Below are positions 43,501 through 51,131 of a stretch of 64,000 nucleotides of DNA, piece by piece. Within the stretch, counting starts at the first letter, position 1. Every line of letters begins with the position of its first letter. The notes beneath the pieces were generated by a model, which saw only the letters and a program-made list of their open reading frames with translations, ran no database searches and was not told the DNA's origin. The position numbers were made by a program, and so were the translations under genes. The DNA is from Bog-159 sp035308525 (GTDB lineage: Bacteria; Acidobacteriota; Terriglobia; Bryobacterales; Bryobacteraceae), in assembly GCA_035308525.1 (NCBI GenBank), contig DATGGM010000085.1, positions 45,729 through 109,728 of the forward strand, written 5' to 3'.

Positions 43501-44165
43501 TCATTGAGAATCAGAGAAGCTTCAGCGCCCTGCGTCTGCAGTTGGAAGACGCGGTGAATTTGCTGGCGCCGCTGGCGGTAATGGGATTGCCGGGCATGCA
43601 GACGGCGTTTCGCGCGCTCAACGACAACCTGGCCCAGCGGCAGCCGCCGGGACAGCCATTAAGCCTGCCCAGTGCCGACGATTTGGCGGCCATGGCCGGG
43701 CGGCTCATCCAGGTGATGCAGGAAATCGCCGACCAGGGCGTCCAGGGCGAACCATCGCCGCACAACAACCTGGACACGCTGGCGCTGGCGCAGGAGTACC
43801 GGCTGAAGGAGCTGCTGGATACCCTGCGGGCCGAGCTCGCGGACGAGTTCAAGCCGGGGGATGCGCCCGCAGTCAAGCTGGAGGCGGCGCGCGCCCACTC
43901 GAGCGAAGAGGGCCAGATGGTGGACCTGGCGCGGCAAAAGTGCGAAGTGCAGTACGAAGCGTTGATCAACAAACTCTCGCGCGCTTATCAGAAGCCGGAT
44001 TTCTGTTTGCGGCGGGACGCCTTCCAGGCCCAGGATCGCGACCGGTTGTTGCCGCTGCCGCTGGCCTGGGACCCGGACTGGTATTACGGCGACAAGATCG
44101 TGCTGAGCGGGTCTTTGGCGTTTGACATTCTTAAGCAGGCCCAAGAGCTCGGTGAAACGCTATAG
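40593..44165 (+). CDS. 1190-residue protein with two acetoacetate-decarboxylase-like domains
   Basis: The first domain (about residues 20-270) is an acetoacetate-decarboxylase fold with the catalytic Lys motif VYGFPKVLA (Lys140), preceded by FVNDDISVPVGR. A second, degenerate copy (about 400-620) has the matching segment FADNCITAISRFEIQGIAAG, where GFPK is replaced by GIAA, so the Schiff-base Lys is gone. The C-terminal 500 residues are helical and match nothing I know. ADC-family enzymes form a Schiff base with beta-keto or keto-enal substrates and can decarboxylate, dehydrate or do aldol chemistry. Lying right after the prenyl synthase, it may act on a prenyl-linked keto intermediate. AGAGG lies 9 bases before ATG 40593. 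The 3' end overlaps the opposing epimerase by 35 bases. Confidence 0.75.
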   Translation: MTREEFTKGLPPITLDQLGVKPPLMFRGVSARIFPLRANLDTLQQLCDGYLNFVPREAGYFRAPLPYVFVVLLNYGQMTEAVMRSGWFSQIEVYFGLPVEWYKLVDGQYVFHDWAVITPYIFVNDDISVPVGRTVYGFPKVLASVKQTDSSWMKNPVASLNLATVATTVFPEAYSGGNLETRVFLEVVRETVSNFRAPFGASSPMMPWNIASNMAQAFAGFGRDMMWLAQAMRIFPVNPLADPRLMQAMLGQMPAWFAPGGQGYIVNSLNLKQFRSSSDPSRICYQALTSSSMRTTGFSGGGLLGEECALFGELSGGHSIRLYEHSSLPIARTMGLEASRTWSSNGVEVAEFKPVMPFWIDVDLKYDSGYNVAWRADDGVWKDDTGKPFDARQRPVPPAEAPDFNCMVSTAIEAVSGPFQYSGTTIRVIPLLADKATLQSFLDSYLNKPLSGPRAETSADHVRFEVWARPPQSINMGVPIGGDYAYVYLTASSFEGVTSKTDNVGDWAKDELSFMIPVRWQRMSDLEWRRLGDDKKPVEDRGNWETVGVGLVPAYTFADNCITAISRFEIQGIAAGTANFVRPETVWLGEGSSGSPPQTLLRVDVEVLPALGAGQQATFQPVIEISRNHPDCGLGNAPDTAWKWAEELRHELGTKKGAKQQYWDKLKIARALALELLGNQASVPLYTMKQFRDVTDPDRACHQSLVRVPRRLSEIFDLREIEETLAVRIYDYPSLDIVNGLGILAARLQDPAAGIVYTAQGIRPFYIRATMDEPLGETLLSRSGTEPWTLHRQAFHTLLSDDPAAPKIQVDLKAETLQDQMDPSRTAETMYQALQRRQAGDQVGEITPAQARNAFEYLDAQMVIESVLSREWSNFDPNARWRKGRQALLRGLSALPQGGPLMPFAEAELYRQVNNLLAAPPGAVASRITLEDLSGAPSQPAADISPDVMIKQNLDGEGAGIRWRDALKIIIENQRSFSALRLQLEDAVNLLAPLAVMGLPGMQTAFRALNDNLAQRQPPGQPLSLPSADDLAAMAGRLIQVMQEIADQGVQGEPSPHNNLDTLALAQEYRLKELLDTLRAELADEFKPGDAPAVKLEAARAHSSEEGQMVDLARQKCEVQYEALINKLSRAYQKPDFCLRRDAFQAQDRDRLLPLPLAWDPDWYYGDKIVLSGSLAFDILKQAQELGETL

Positions 44166-45123
44166 CGTCGCGCAATGTTTCAACCAGCGGACGGATGGAG
44201 ACGCCCAGGGCATTCTGGTCCGCGGAAGGGGACATCGGCAGCACGTCCGGAATCATCGGAATGAAACTGAGGTATTGCGGCGGCTGCATGCCCCAGGCCG
44301 AAAATGCGGCGTGCATCCAGAACGCGGCAGCCGATAGCAGACCGCCGTCGATGGTCAGCGGCGGCGGCGCCTGCATCCCGGCCAGGCAGGCGGTTTGAAA
44401 CACCAGGTCCGCTAAGGCGATGTTGTGACCGGCCAGCGGAATCGGTTTTCCGAACAACTCCCGCGCGAGGGCGCGGTCGATGGCCTCGGCTACATCGCGC
44501 ACGTCAATCACGCAGATGGTGTGATCCATGACTACCGGAAGCCGGCCGGCCAGCACGGCTCGCACGATGCTCAATTCTTCAGCCCGATATTCCCAGGGGC
44601 CCAAAAAGACGGCGGGGTTGACGACCACCACCGGCAGCCCTGGCGCGGCGGCCAGGACCATCTGCTCCACTGCGGTTTTGGCCTCGAAATATGGAGACAC
44701 CGAGCGCCGCCATAGCGCGGCCGCCGCGGCGGGCGGAGGTAGGCAGCGCGGCAGTGTGGCGCAGGTGCTCACAAAGGCCAGACGAAGCCGGCAGTGCCGC
44801 GCGGCATCGATTACCCGTTGGGCATGCAGAATAGCGGCATCCACTTCCGCGCGCCATGCCGGCGTGCCGGGCTGACGCATTTCGAGCGGATACGGCGCAG
44901 CCGCGTCCACCAGCAGATCGTGACCCGCGATCGCTTCGGCCAGCAATTCGAGACCAGCGTCGATACGTCGTTGAACCACGGGCAGGCCGCGCAATTCAGG
45001 AGGATCCCAGCGCCGCGAGAGCGCCGTCACCTGGCGGCCCTGGCCGAGCGCGTGGCGCACCACCGCCTGGCCGATGTGGCCGGTGGCGCCCAGCACGGCG
45101 ATTCGATGCGGTGGCGCGGTCAT
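44131..45123 (-). CDS. NAD(P)-dependent epimerase/dehydratase-type (extended SDR) protein
   Basis: A 330-residue protein starting with the nucleotide-binding motif RIAVLGATGHIGQAVV (GxxGxxG). The segment SPYFEAKTAVEQMV holds the YxxxK pair (Y-F-E-A-K) of extended SDRs, followed by PVVVVNPAVFLGPWE. Substrates of this group range from nucleotide sugars to flavonoid-like ketones and 3-beta-hydroxysteroids, so none is assigned. It lies between the ADC fusion and the ADC genes, on the opposite strand, and likely belongs to the same pathway. Convergent overlap of 35 bases with the fusion gene. Confidence 0.8.
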   Translation of the reverse strand: MTAPPHRIAVLGATGHIGQAVVRHALGQGRQVTALSRRWDPPELRGLPVVQRRIDAGLELLAEAIAGHDLLVDAAAPYPLEMRQPGTPAWRAEVDAAILHAQRVIDAARHCRLRLAFVSTCATLPRCLPPPAAAAALWRRSVSPYFEAKTAVEQMVLAAAPGLPVVVVNPAVFLGPWEYRAEELSIVRAVLAGRLPVVMDHTICVIDVRDVAEAIDRALARELFGKPIPLAGHNIALADLVFQTACLAGMQAPPPLTIDGGLLSAAAFWMHAAFSAWGMQPPQYLSFIPMIPDVLPMSPSADQNALGVSIRPLVETLRDAIAFHRALGPA

Positions 45124-45170
45124 CTGCGGAACGGCATCCAGTATATAATGATCGAACCCGAGACAAGCGT

Positions 45171-45929
45171 TTGCGCGCTCCTTATCCTTGCGGGTTCATC
45201 GGCGATGGCCTTACGCGCGGCGTGATCCTGGCGCTGCCGCGCGCACACGTGTGCGCTCTACTGCCCGCGGGGTTGCGCCTGGGCGACCACAACGTGACTC
45301 CCGCCGGCACGCATCCGGTGATATTCCAGTTCCACGATTTCGTGAACTGCCAGTGGTCCTTTCCGACATGGCTGCAGCCCATGCAGTTTCATGAACAGAC
45401 GGTTGGGATTCCCTTCACTTACCTGGACGCGGGCGGCCCTTACTTCTTCATGCCCAAGCTGTACCTGGACGATCTATGGGTGCAGTTGAACGGCCGGTTC
45501 TGGTGGGGGTTCGACAAGGAAATGGCCGCGGTGCAAAGGACCACCAGCCGTTATGCCGTAAACAACCTGAGCGGCCGGCGGATCGTGTCGCTCGATTGGA
45601 CCACCGATGGCGAGGATAGCTATCTCCCGGCCGCGAGGTCTCCGGTGTTCGAGCCGTTTCGCCGGTTGCTGGATCAAACCCTCATCTCGGCCTTCCCCGC
45701 CGCCAGTCCCTGTTTTTCGCTGACCGATTTCGACCGCAACTGGAACCTGGGCAAGGTGCGCCCGCTGCGTACGGTGTTGGATGTGGATCCGGCATATATG
45801 CCCGGGTTCAGCGGCGGACATTTTCCGGCAGAGGGCGCCGCGTACGAATTCTCGGCGCCCTGGTGGCTCAGCTTACCCTATTCGCCGGGCGCCTTCGATA
45901 TGACCGGTGCAGCTATGGAGGTTTCATGA
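45171..45929 (+). CDS. acetoacetate decarboxylase family protein (first stand-alone copy)
   Basis: A protein of about 252 residues in the ADC fold. The segment PYFFMPKLYLDDLWVQLNGR leads to FWWGFDKEMAA, where Lys116 occupies the place of the catalytic Lys of acetoacetate decarboxylase (residue 115 there). The start is uncertain: the frame is open far upstream into the epimerase gene, and a TTG at 45171 (giving MRAPYPCGF) is the best fit to the shorter paralogue, with only a weak ribosome site. The stop overlaps the next ATG by four bases. Its similarity to the next gene points to tandem duplication and divergence. Confidence 0.8.
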   Translation: MRAPYPCGFIGDGLTRGVILALPRAHVCALLPAGLRLGDHNVTPAGTHPVIFQFHDFVNCQWSFPTWLQPMQFHEQTVGIPFTYLDAGGPYFFMPKLYLDDLWVQLNGRFWWGFDKEMAAVQRTTSRYAVNNLSGRRIVSLDWTTDGEDSYLPAARSPVFEPFRRLLDQTLISAFPAASPCFSLTDFDRNWNLGKVRPLRTVLDVDPAYMPGFSGGHFPAEGAAYEFSAPWWLSLPYSPGAFDMTGAAMEVS

Positions 45930-46729
45930 CGTATCAACATCCGTTCCCGGCCGTCCGGCTGAATGGCGAGAGCTTCATGCGCGTTGTCACGCTGGCGTTG
46001 CCACAGGACTTGGTGCGCCTTTTTCTGCCGGCAGGCATGGAATTGGGCAGCCAGAGTCTGACAGCCAATGGAACCCATCCCGTAATGCTCTTTTTCAATG
46101 ACAATTTCCGCTTGGAGATGAACTTGCCGACGCTGGTTCCCAGTCTCACCTACCACGAGCATTATGTCGGGATTCCGTTCACTTTCCTCGCAAATAGCCC
46201 GAATGTTGCGAGTACGTCCGGGCCCTACTTCTTCATGCCGAAGCTCCACCTCGATCATCTGCTGGCCGTTTTGGGAGGCATCATTTTCTGGGGCTTTGCG
46301 AAAGAGCTGACTTCCATCACGGTGCGGGCGCACGAGTATACCGTCACCAGTCTTACCGGAAGGCGCTTGGCGACACTGGAATGGGACCAGAAAACCGTCG
46401 TGTACAGTCCGGTGCTTGACCTTCCGTTTTTTGCACCTATGCAGCAGATCCTCGGCCAACCGCTCATCTCCATGGTCCCTTTCTCGGTGGGACCGTTTTT
46501 CAGTCTGTCCGATTTAAACCGGAGATGGGACCTGGCCGCCCTGGCGCCCATACGCGCCAGTGTTCAGGTGGATGTGGCTTATGTGGAAGGTTATCCCTGC
46601 GGACGGAGTCCCAAGGTTGGCTGGCTTCCTGCGATTAGCGCAAAAAATCCGCTGGGATGTTACATGCTGCGAGTGCCCTGGTGGCTGAGCCTGCCGTACC
46701 CGCCGCCCCGCGCCGGTTTTTGGCGCTGA
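45926..46729 (+). CDS. acetoacetate decarboxylase family protein (second stand-alone copy)
   Basis: A 267-residue ADC-fold protein, clearly paralogous to the gene just upstream: both share AGxxLGxxxxTxxGTHPVxxF, VGIPFT and PYFFMPKL. The catalytic Lys is Lys126 in FWGFAKELTS. The start ATG overlaps the previous stop (ATGA) and has GGAGG about 5 bases before it. Both domains at its N- and C-ends keep the WWLSLPY ending. It may work with the fusion protein upstream as homo- or hetero-oligomer, as ADC proteins are multimeric; substrate unknown. Confidence 0.82.
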   Translation: MTYQHPFPAVRLNGESFMRVVTLALPQDLVRLFLPAGMELGSQSLTANGTHPVMLFFNDNFRLEMNLPTLVPSLTYHEHYVGIPFTFLANSPNVASTSGPYFFMPKLHLDHLLAVLGGIIFWGFAKELTSITVRAHEYTVTSLTGRRLATLEWDQKTVVYSPVLDLPFFAPMQQILGQPLISMVPFSVGPFFSLSDLNRRWDLAALAPIRASVQVDVAYVEGYPCGRSPKVGWLPAISAKNPLGCYMLRVPWWLSLPYPPPRAGFWR

Positions 46730-46818
46730 ATAGCGTAACAGCTTCGTTCAATCGTAATATAGTGGACGGGTCATGCGTCAGTAACCCAGAGTTGCTTGAC
46801 CAACGGTAAGGCCACGCA

Positions 46819-48610
46819 GTGTGTCCCGCTTGCGGTACTGAGAATTCGGCGCGCGTCAAATTCTGTTCTGAATGTGGGCTTCCCCTGGGTGTGCCGTGCC
46901 CGTACTGTACGTACCGCAATCCTCGTGACTCGACGGCATGCGTAGGCTGCGGGCGTGCGCTGACCGCCAGCGCTGCGCCGGCGGCGGAACGTCGCCAGCT
47001 CACCGTCTTCTTCGCCGACCTGGCGGGTTCCACTGCGTTAGCCGAGCGCCTGGATCCGGAGGACCTGCGCGAGCTGTATGCCCGCTACCAGGCTTTGTGC
47101 GCGGAGATCCTGCAACGTTATGAAGGACATATCGCGCAATACCTGGGTGACGGCGTACTGGCGTATTTCGGGTACCCGGCCGCGCACGAGGACGATGCGG
47201 CGCGCGCCGTCCGCTCCGGGCTGGAAATCCTGGCCCGTGTCGGCAACATTCACGCGGCCGGCGAATGCCCGCAAGTGCGCATCGGCGTCCACACCGGCTT
47301 GGTAGTGGTGGGCGACGTGGGCGGCGGCGTGCGTCGCGAGCAATTGGCGCTGGGCGAGGCCCCCAATATTGCGGCGCGCTTGCAAGCCGAAGCAGCTCCG
47401 GACACCATGGTGATTAGTGGCGATACGCGCTCGCTGCTGGCGGGCCAGTACGCATTGCAGGAACTGGGATCGCGCACGCTCAAGGGATTGTCGCGGCCTT
47501 TGCAGATCTTCCGCGTGATCGGGAAGAGCGGCGCGGCCACTCGTTTTCAGGCCATGAGCGCGGCGCAAGGGCTGACGCCTTTTGTGGGCCGCGAGCATGA
47601 GCGCGAAATCATTCGCGGCGCTTGGAACGACGCCAGCGCCGGGCAGGGGCGGACACTGCTGTTGCGCGGCGAAGCCGGAATCGGAAAATCGCGTCTGCTG
47701 GATACGGCCCGGCAGGCCGCCGCCCGCCAGCTCCACGAGGTGTTCGAAGCGGAGTGTTCGCCCTACCAGGTGAACAGTCCCCTGAATCCGATCGTGGAGA
47801 TGATCGCGCGCAGGCTGGGGCTGGCGGACTGCACGGACGACGCCTCCCGGCTGGACCTGCTGGAGCAATTCGCCGCCGGGCGCGGCGTAAACGTCGAGGA
47901 CGCTACCGCGGCTTTGGCCGGTTTGTTTTCGATTCCGACACAGGGCCGTTACCGCGAGATCGAAGTACCTCTGGCTAAGCGGCCGCAGTGGATCCTGACT
48001 GTGCTGGCGGACATGCTGATGCACTCCGTCGGCGGATCGCCGGTGTTGCTGCTGATCGAAGATCTGCATTGGACTGACCCTTCCACGCAGGACTTGCTGC
48101 GCGATATAGTCATGCGGCAGCCCGCGCTGCCCGTGCTGATGGTTTGCACTGCGCGCCCGGAATTCTCGGCGCCCTGGCTCCATCAGGCGAATTGCCGCGA
48201 AATCTCGGTGCGCCCGCTGCAGCCCGAGGATACCCGCGCACTGGTGGCGCGTATCGCCGGCCTTAAGCCGCTGCCGACCGTGCTGGTAGAGGAAGTGGTG
48301 GCGCGGACCGGCGGCATTCCGCTGTTTGCGGAGGCCGTGACGCGCACCGTCATGGGCGCCGGTATCCTGCGCGAGGTGGACGATCGGTACGAAATGGCCG
48401 GACCGCTGCCGCCGGGCCTGATCCCCGCCACCGTACAGGATTCGCTGATGGCGCGCATCGACCGGCTGGGCCCCGACCGGTCGGTCGCTCAACTGGCCGC
48501 CACTATCGGGCGCGAATCCAGTTTCGAACTGCTGCGGGCGGTCTTGGGAAGATCCACGGAATCGCTGGCGCGGGCGCTGGGGCACATGGTGGCGCTGGAT
48601 CTGGTATTCG
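46819..48610 (+). pseudogene. adenylate cyclase/AAA/TPR protein, 5' part, interrupted by insertion element
   Basis: GTG start at 46819. Residues 1-50 are a double zinc ribbon (CPACGTEN...CSECG, CPYC...CVGCG). Residues 55-230 are a class III nucleotide cyclase domain (RQLTVFFADLAGSTALAERL, YLGDGVLAYFG). An AAA/NTPase domain follows (VGREHEREII, Walker A LRGEAGIGKSRLL). The reading frame stops at 48613-48615, three bases into the insertion element. Joined to the part at 51132, the sequence LVALDLVF-ESGTPPVSTYTFKHALI is the normal family sequence, so the gene was intact before insertion. The product made now would lack the whole TPR sensor half. Confidence 0.92.
48603..48610 (+). repeat. target-site duplication, left copy
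   Basis: GGTATTCG immediately before the left inverted repeat; the same eight bases follow the right inverted repeat at 51132-51139. Removing one copy and the element restores the cyclase gene. Confidence 0.95.
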
Positions 48611-48627
48611 GGTAGTGGGTCAGTTTC
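48611..48627 (+). repeat. left terminal inverted repeat (17 bp)
   Basis: GGTAGTGGGTCAGTTTC, the exact reverse complement of 51115-51131. The next base pair mismatches. Confidence 0.95.
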
Positions 48628-48686
48628 AAGTCTTAACGAATTGGTTGTGCTTGACCGCTTAGGCTGCAATGTGCTGATACTGGGTT

Positions 48687-48956
48687 ATGCCTAAGCAGTC
48701 AAAGAAGCGCAACCCTCGCCCCCGCGATGTCAACGCGCGGGCTTTCCAGATCATTCAGGAAGCAACCGGCCAAACTCCCAAGTATGAACCCGGTGCGCCG
48801 GACGTAACCAAGAATCCGCATGCCGTGGCATTGGGTCGGCTGGGCGGCCTTGTAGGCGGCGCGGCTAGGTCGGCCGCGTTATCGCCCGCCAAACGGAAGC
48901 AGATCGCGGCCAAGGCGGCGCGGGCACGGTGGGGAAAGCGGGGGGGCGAGCAATGA
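48687..48956 (+). CDS. small basic passenger protein of the insertion element
   Basis: An 89-residue Lys/Arg/Ala-rich protein. The C-terminal half (NPHAVALGRLGGLVGGAARS, then LSPAKRKQIAAKAARARW) belongs to a widespread family of small basic proteins with a GRxGGxxGGxAR...KAAxARW pattern. Their function is not known to me; nucleic-acid binding is plausible. A promoter-like TTGACC (48651) and TGATAC (48675-48680) precede the ATG by 7 bases with no ribosome site, as for a leaderless mRNA. Its stop overlaps the next start (ATGA). Confidence 0.65.
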   Translation: MPKQSKKRNPRPRDVNARAFQIIQEATGQTPKYEPGAPDVTKNPHAVALGRLGGLVGGAARSAALSPAKRKQIAAKAARARWGKRGGEQ

Positions 48957-49189
48957 GTGCGACTGTTGATCGCATCGTCCGGGTCTGGACATCGCTCATG
49001 TTGACCATCGTCGCCGCTTTGATGGTACTCGCATACATTCAAATCTTCGTTCGGCATCGGACGCTTGACGTGGCCGTTCAGGGCGACGTTGAGACGTTTG
49101 CAACAGTGGACCAAGTGACGAACGCGGAGCCATTCAAGATTGAGGTGGAGAACGGCTCGGAACCGGTGCAGGTGCAGGTTCAACGCTAG
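48953..49189 (+). CDS. small single-span membrane passenger protein
   Basis: A 78-residue protein with one transmembrane helix (SLMLTIVAALMVLAYIQIFV, residues 14-33) and an acidic C-terminal tail rich in Val/Glu. It is coupled to the preceding small basic protein gene by a four-base overlap. I do not recognise a family. Two co-translated small proteins, one basic and one membrane-bound, inside an insertion element could be a toxin/antitoxin-like or regulatory pair, but nothing proves this. Confidence 0.55.
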   Translation: MSATVDRIVRVWTSLMLTIVAALMVLAYIQIFVRHRTLDVAVQGDVETFATVDQVTNAEPFKIEVENGSEPVQVQVQR

Positions 49190-49235
49190 GTCCTTGCTAC
49201 GGCTGAATTTTATCAGATCTCCAAGCGCTTTTCCC

Positions 49236-49264
49236 TTGACATCTGTGCTTGAGCGGTCTAGAAT
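49236..49264 (+). promoter_or_regulatory. sigma70-type promoter of the transposase (leaderless)
   Basis: TTGACA (49236-49241) and TAGAAT (49259-49264) are separated by 17 bases, a near-perfect housekeeping promoter. The transposase ATG begins 7 bases after the -10 box, at the expected transcription start, and there is no Shine-Dalgarno, so the mRNA is predicted to be leaderless. Confidence 0.75.
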
Positions 49265-49270
49265 ATAAAA

Positions 49271-50119
49271 ATGAACCGCTTAGATCCCGCGAAACGTGCG
49301 CAGGTAGTAGCTGCTCTGGTCGAAGGCAATTCGATTCGGTCCACCGTCCGGATGACGGGCGTTGCCAAGAACACCGTAGCTAAGCTCCTTATCGAACTAG
49401 GCGCGGCGTGCTCAGAATACCTCAATAACGCGCTGGTCAATCTGCCCTGCAAGCGCGTCCAGTGCGATGAAATCTGGTCGTATGTCGCCGCCAAGGAAAA
49501 GAACGTCACGCCCGCGATGACTGAAAAGAAATTTTGCGGCGATGCTTGGACCTGGATTGCCTTAGACGCGGATTCGAAACTGATTTGCTCCTGGCTGGTC
49601 GGGAAGCGCGATCCCGGCTGCGCCACTCAATTCATTCAAGACCTCGCCGCACGCCTCGCCCATCGTGTCCAGTTGACCACAGACGGCCTGAAGTTGTATC
49701 TCACGGCGGTAGCGGATGGATTCGGCGAAAACATCGACTATGCCATGCTGGTCAAGGTGTACGGCAACGATCCCGAGGCCGAGAAGCGCTACAGCCCGGC
49801 GATCTGCACTGGATGTAAGAAGCAAACCCAGATCGGCGATCCCGACCCGAAACACATCAGCACGTCCTATGTGGAGCGCCAGAATCTCACGATGCGGATG
49901 TCTATGCGCCGGTTCACGCGGTTGACGAACGCCTTCTCAAAGAAGATCGAGAACCATGTCGCTTCCGTGGCGCTGCACTGCATGTACTACAACTTTGTGC
50001 GGATTCATCAAACCCTGCGCGTTACCCCTGCGATGGCTGCCGGCCTGACTGGTCGGCTGTGGTCCATCTACGACATCGTTGGGCTGTTGGATGTGAAGGC
50101 GACACGGCGGGCCGCCTAG
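49271..50119 (+). CDS. IS1-family-like DDE transposase
   Basis: A 282-residue transposase. An N-terminal helix-turn-helix (VVAALVEGNSIRSTVRMTGV) precedes the DDE core: D66 in CDEIWSYV, D138 in TTDGLKLYL and E202 in SYVERQNLTMRM. The C-terminus RIHQTLRVTPAMAAGL is typical of the long-form IS1-like transposases in many environmental bacteria. It is a single intact frame; no programmed frameshift is needed, unlike classical IS1. It is the only transposase in the element and presumably acts on the 17-bp inverted repeats. Confidence 0.9.
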   Translation: MNRLDPAKRAQVVAALVEGNSIRSTVRMTGVAKNTVAKLLIELGAACSEYLNNALVNLPCKRVQCDEIWSYVAAKEKNVTPAMTEKKFCGDAWTWIALDADSKLICSWLVGKRDPGCATQFIQDLAARLAHRVQLTTDGLKLYLTAVADGFGENIDYAMLVKVYGNDPEAEKRYSPAICTGCKKQTQIGDPDPKHISTSYVERQNLTMRMSMRRFTRLTNAFSKKIENHVASVALHCMYYNFVRIHQTLRVTPAMAAGLTGRLWSIYDIVGLLDVKATRRAA

Positions 50120-50913
50120 AGAGTCTTCAGGGCTTCGAACATATCGACTGGTAGCGCCGAGGCTTTAAATCTTTGCGGGCCGAATTTGGCAAATTGACGG
50201 GCCAAAAACTTAAAGCCCGTCTCTGTAACTAGCTCACCAGGTTTTCCACGCTTCAGAACCATCATGATCGTTCTCTTCCCGACGTTTGGCTCATTCTCGG
50301 CTAGGCGCTTAGCTTCGTACACGTGATAGATTGTATTCTCTGGAGCATCGTGGATGTCGAGACTACGCTGAAACAGGGCCGATTCGGCTATGGGCGTACC
50401 TGAGCCAATGACGGCGAAGGTGTCGCAGGCCCACACTCTGTTCGCGGAAATTTTTACTAGTGCCGGGTTACCATTTGGAAAAAACCCAAGTACAATAAGC
50501 TCCACGCTTGCGGGGTGATTATGAATGTCCCATGAGACGCGGCGATGGAGATCCTCCGGCCACGCGCTCTTACCCTTCTTCCGAAATTCCTCGTAAGCAA
50601 TCCCGAGCGTCGCCTTCGTATGTGCATCCGCCATCGCCTTGCGGTGTATGCCAAGCGCATCGCGCAAGTCCTGAATCATTTCAGGGAGGGTGCTCGGTGT
50701 GCGGATCTTTAGCGCTTCACCGATTGTCGCTCCGATCTCTCTAGCTTCACTGAGCGGACCGGCCATCAAGACCCAAAAACGCGTGGGAAGGCGGATGAGC
50801 TTGTAGCTGGTTTCAGCGCTCCCTAAATCAGTTGCCGCCTTCATGTCTAGGCAGAATACTATTTTGGGATCGCCCGAAGGCACCAGTGTGATCGCCGCGA
50901 TGCATACCGTCAT
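50116..50913 (-). CDS. proteasome-like Ntn-hydrolase-family passenger protein
   Basis: A 265-residue protein that begins MTVCIAAITL, like a bacterial family of proteasome-beta-like Ntn hydrolases whose N-terminal nucleophile (here Thr2 or Cys4) is exposed near the start. Strands such as IVFCLDMKAAT and FWVLMAGPLSEA fit the four-layer fold. Its molecular target is not known. The frame is open up to 51030 in the element, but the ATG at 50913 gives the family N-terminus; GGAGG lies only two bases before it. It converges on the transposase with a four-base overlap at the stops. It moved together with the element, so it is cargo. Confidence 0.65.
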   Translation of the reverse strand: MTVCIAAITLVPSGDPKIVFCLDMKAATDLGSAETSYKLIRLPTRFWVLMAGPLSEAREIGATIGEALKIRTPSTLPEMIQDLRDALGIHRKAMADAHTKATLGIAYEEFRKKGKSAWPEDLHRRVSWDIHNHPASVELIVLGFFPNGNPALVKISANRVWACDTFAVIGSGTPIAESALFQRSLDIHDAPENTIYHVYEAKRLAENEPNVGKRTIMMVLKRGKPGELVTETGFKFLARQFAKFGPQRFKASALPVDMFEALKTL

Positions 50914-51114
50914 ATCCTCCCAAGGATACACGTGCTTGAGCGGTCGTGGAGCGTTAACCGAGGGCAGTACGCGTGCTCGCGGAAAAGAACGCGGAAAGAT
51001 TGGATTCCGCTGGCCCAGCACGGTGTGCATGTTCCGAAGTATCCCGCGTTAACGAGCCTGGGCGGACGTCCCGAACAAGCATATCGGCCAGATTGCCGTC
51101 AAGGGTGGAAAATC

Positions 51115-51131
51115 GAAACTGACCCACTACC
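51115..51131 (-). repeat. right terminal inverted repeat (17 bp)
   Basis: Exact reverse complement of the left repeat, directly followed by the second copy of GGTATTCG (51132-51139). Confidence 0.95.

Larger units (their letters stand above)
48611..51131 (+). mobile_element. complete 2521-bp IS1-family-like element with passenger genes
   Basis: Bounded by perfect 17-bp terminal inverted repeats (48611-48627 and 51115-51131) and an 8-bp target duplication, so all the DNA between moved as one unit. It holds two small genes (48687-49189), an IS1-like DDE transposase (49271-50119) and, on the opposite strand, a proteasome-like Ntn hydrolase gene (50116-50913). An 8-bp duplication fits both the IS1 and IS1595 families. 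I favour IS1-like because of the transposase. Intact ends, exact duplication and an undecayed host gene suggest a recent insertion. Confidence 0.93.

Noticed and set aside
36178..46729. Family 2B encapsulin system because of a prenyl synthase with small accessory proteins
   Set aside because: No encapsulin shell (HK97-fold with cNMP-binding insert) is encoded; the neighbours are ADC-type enzymes.
47038..48669. A 543-residue minus-strand frame opposite the cyclase gene
   Set aside because: No domain; it reads across the insertion-element end, so it cannot be a conserved gene.
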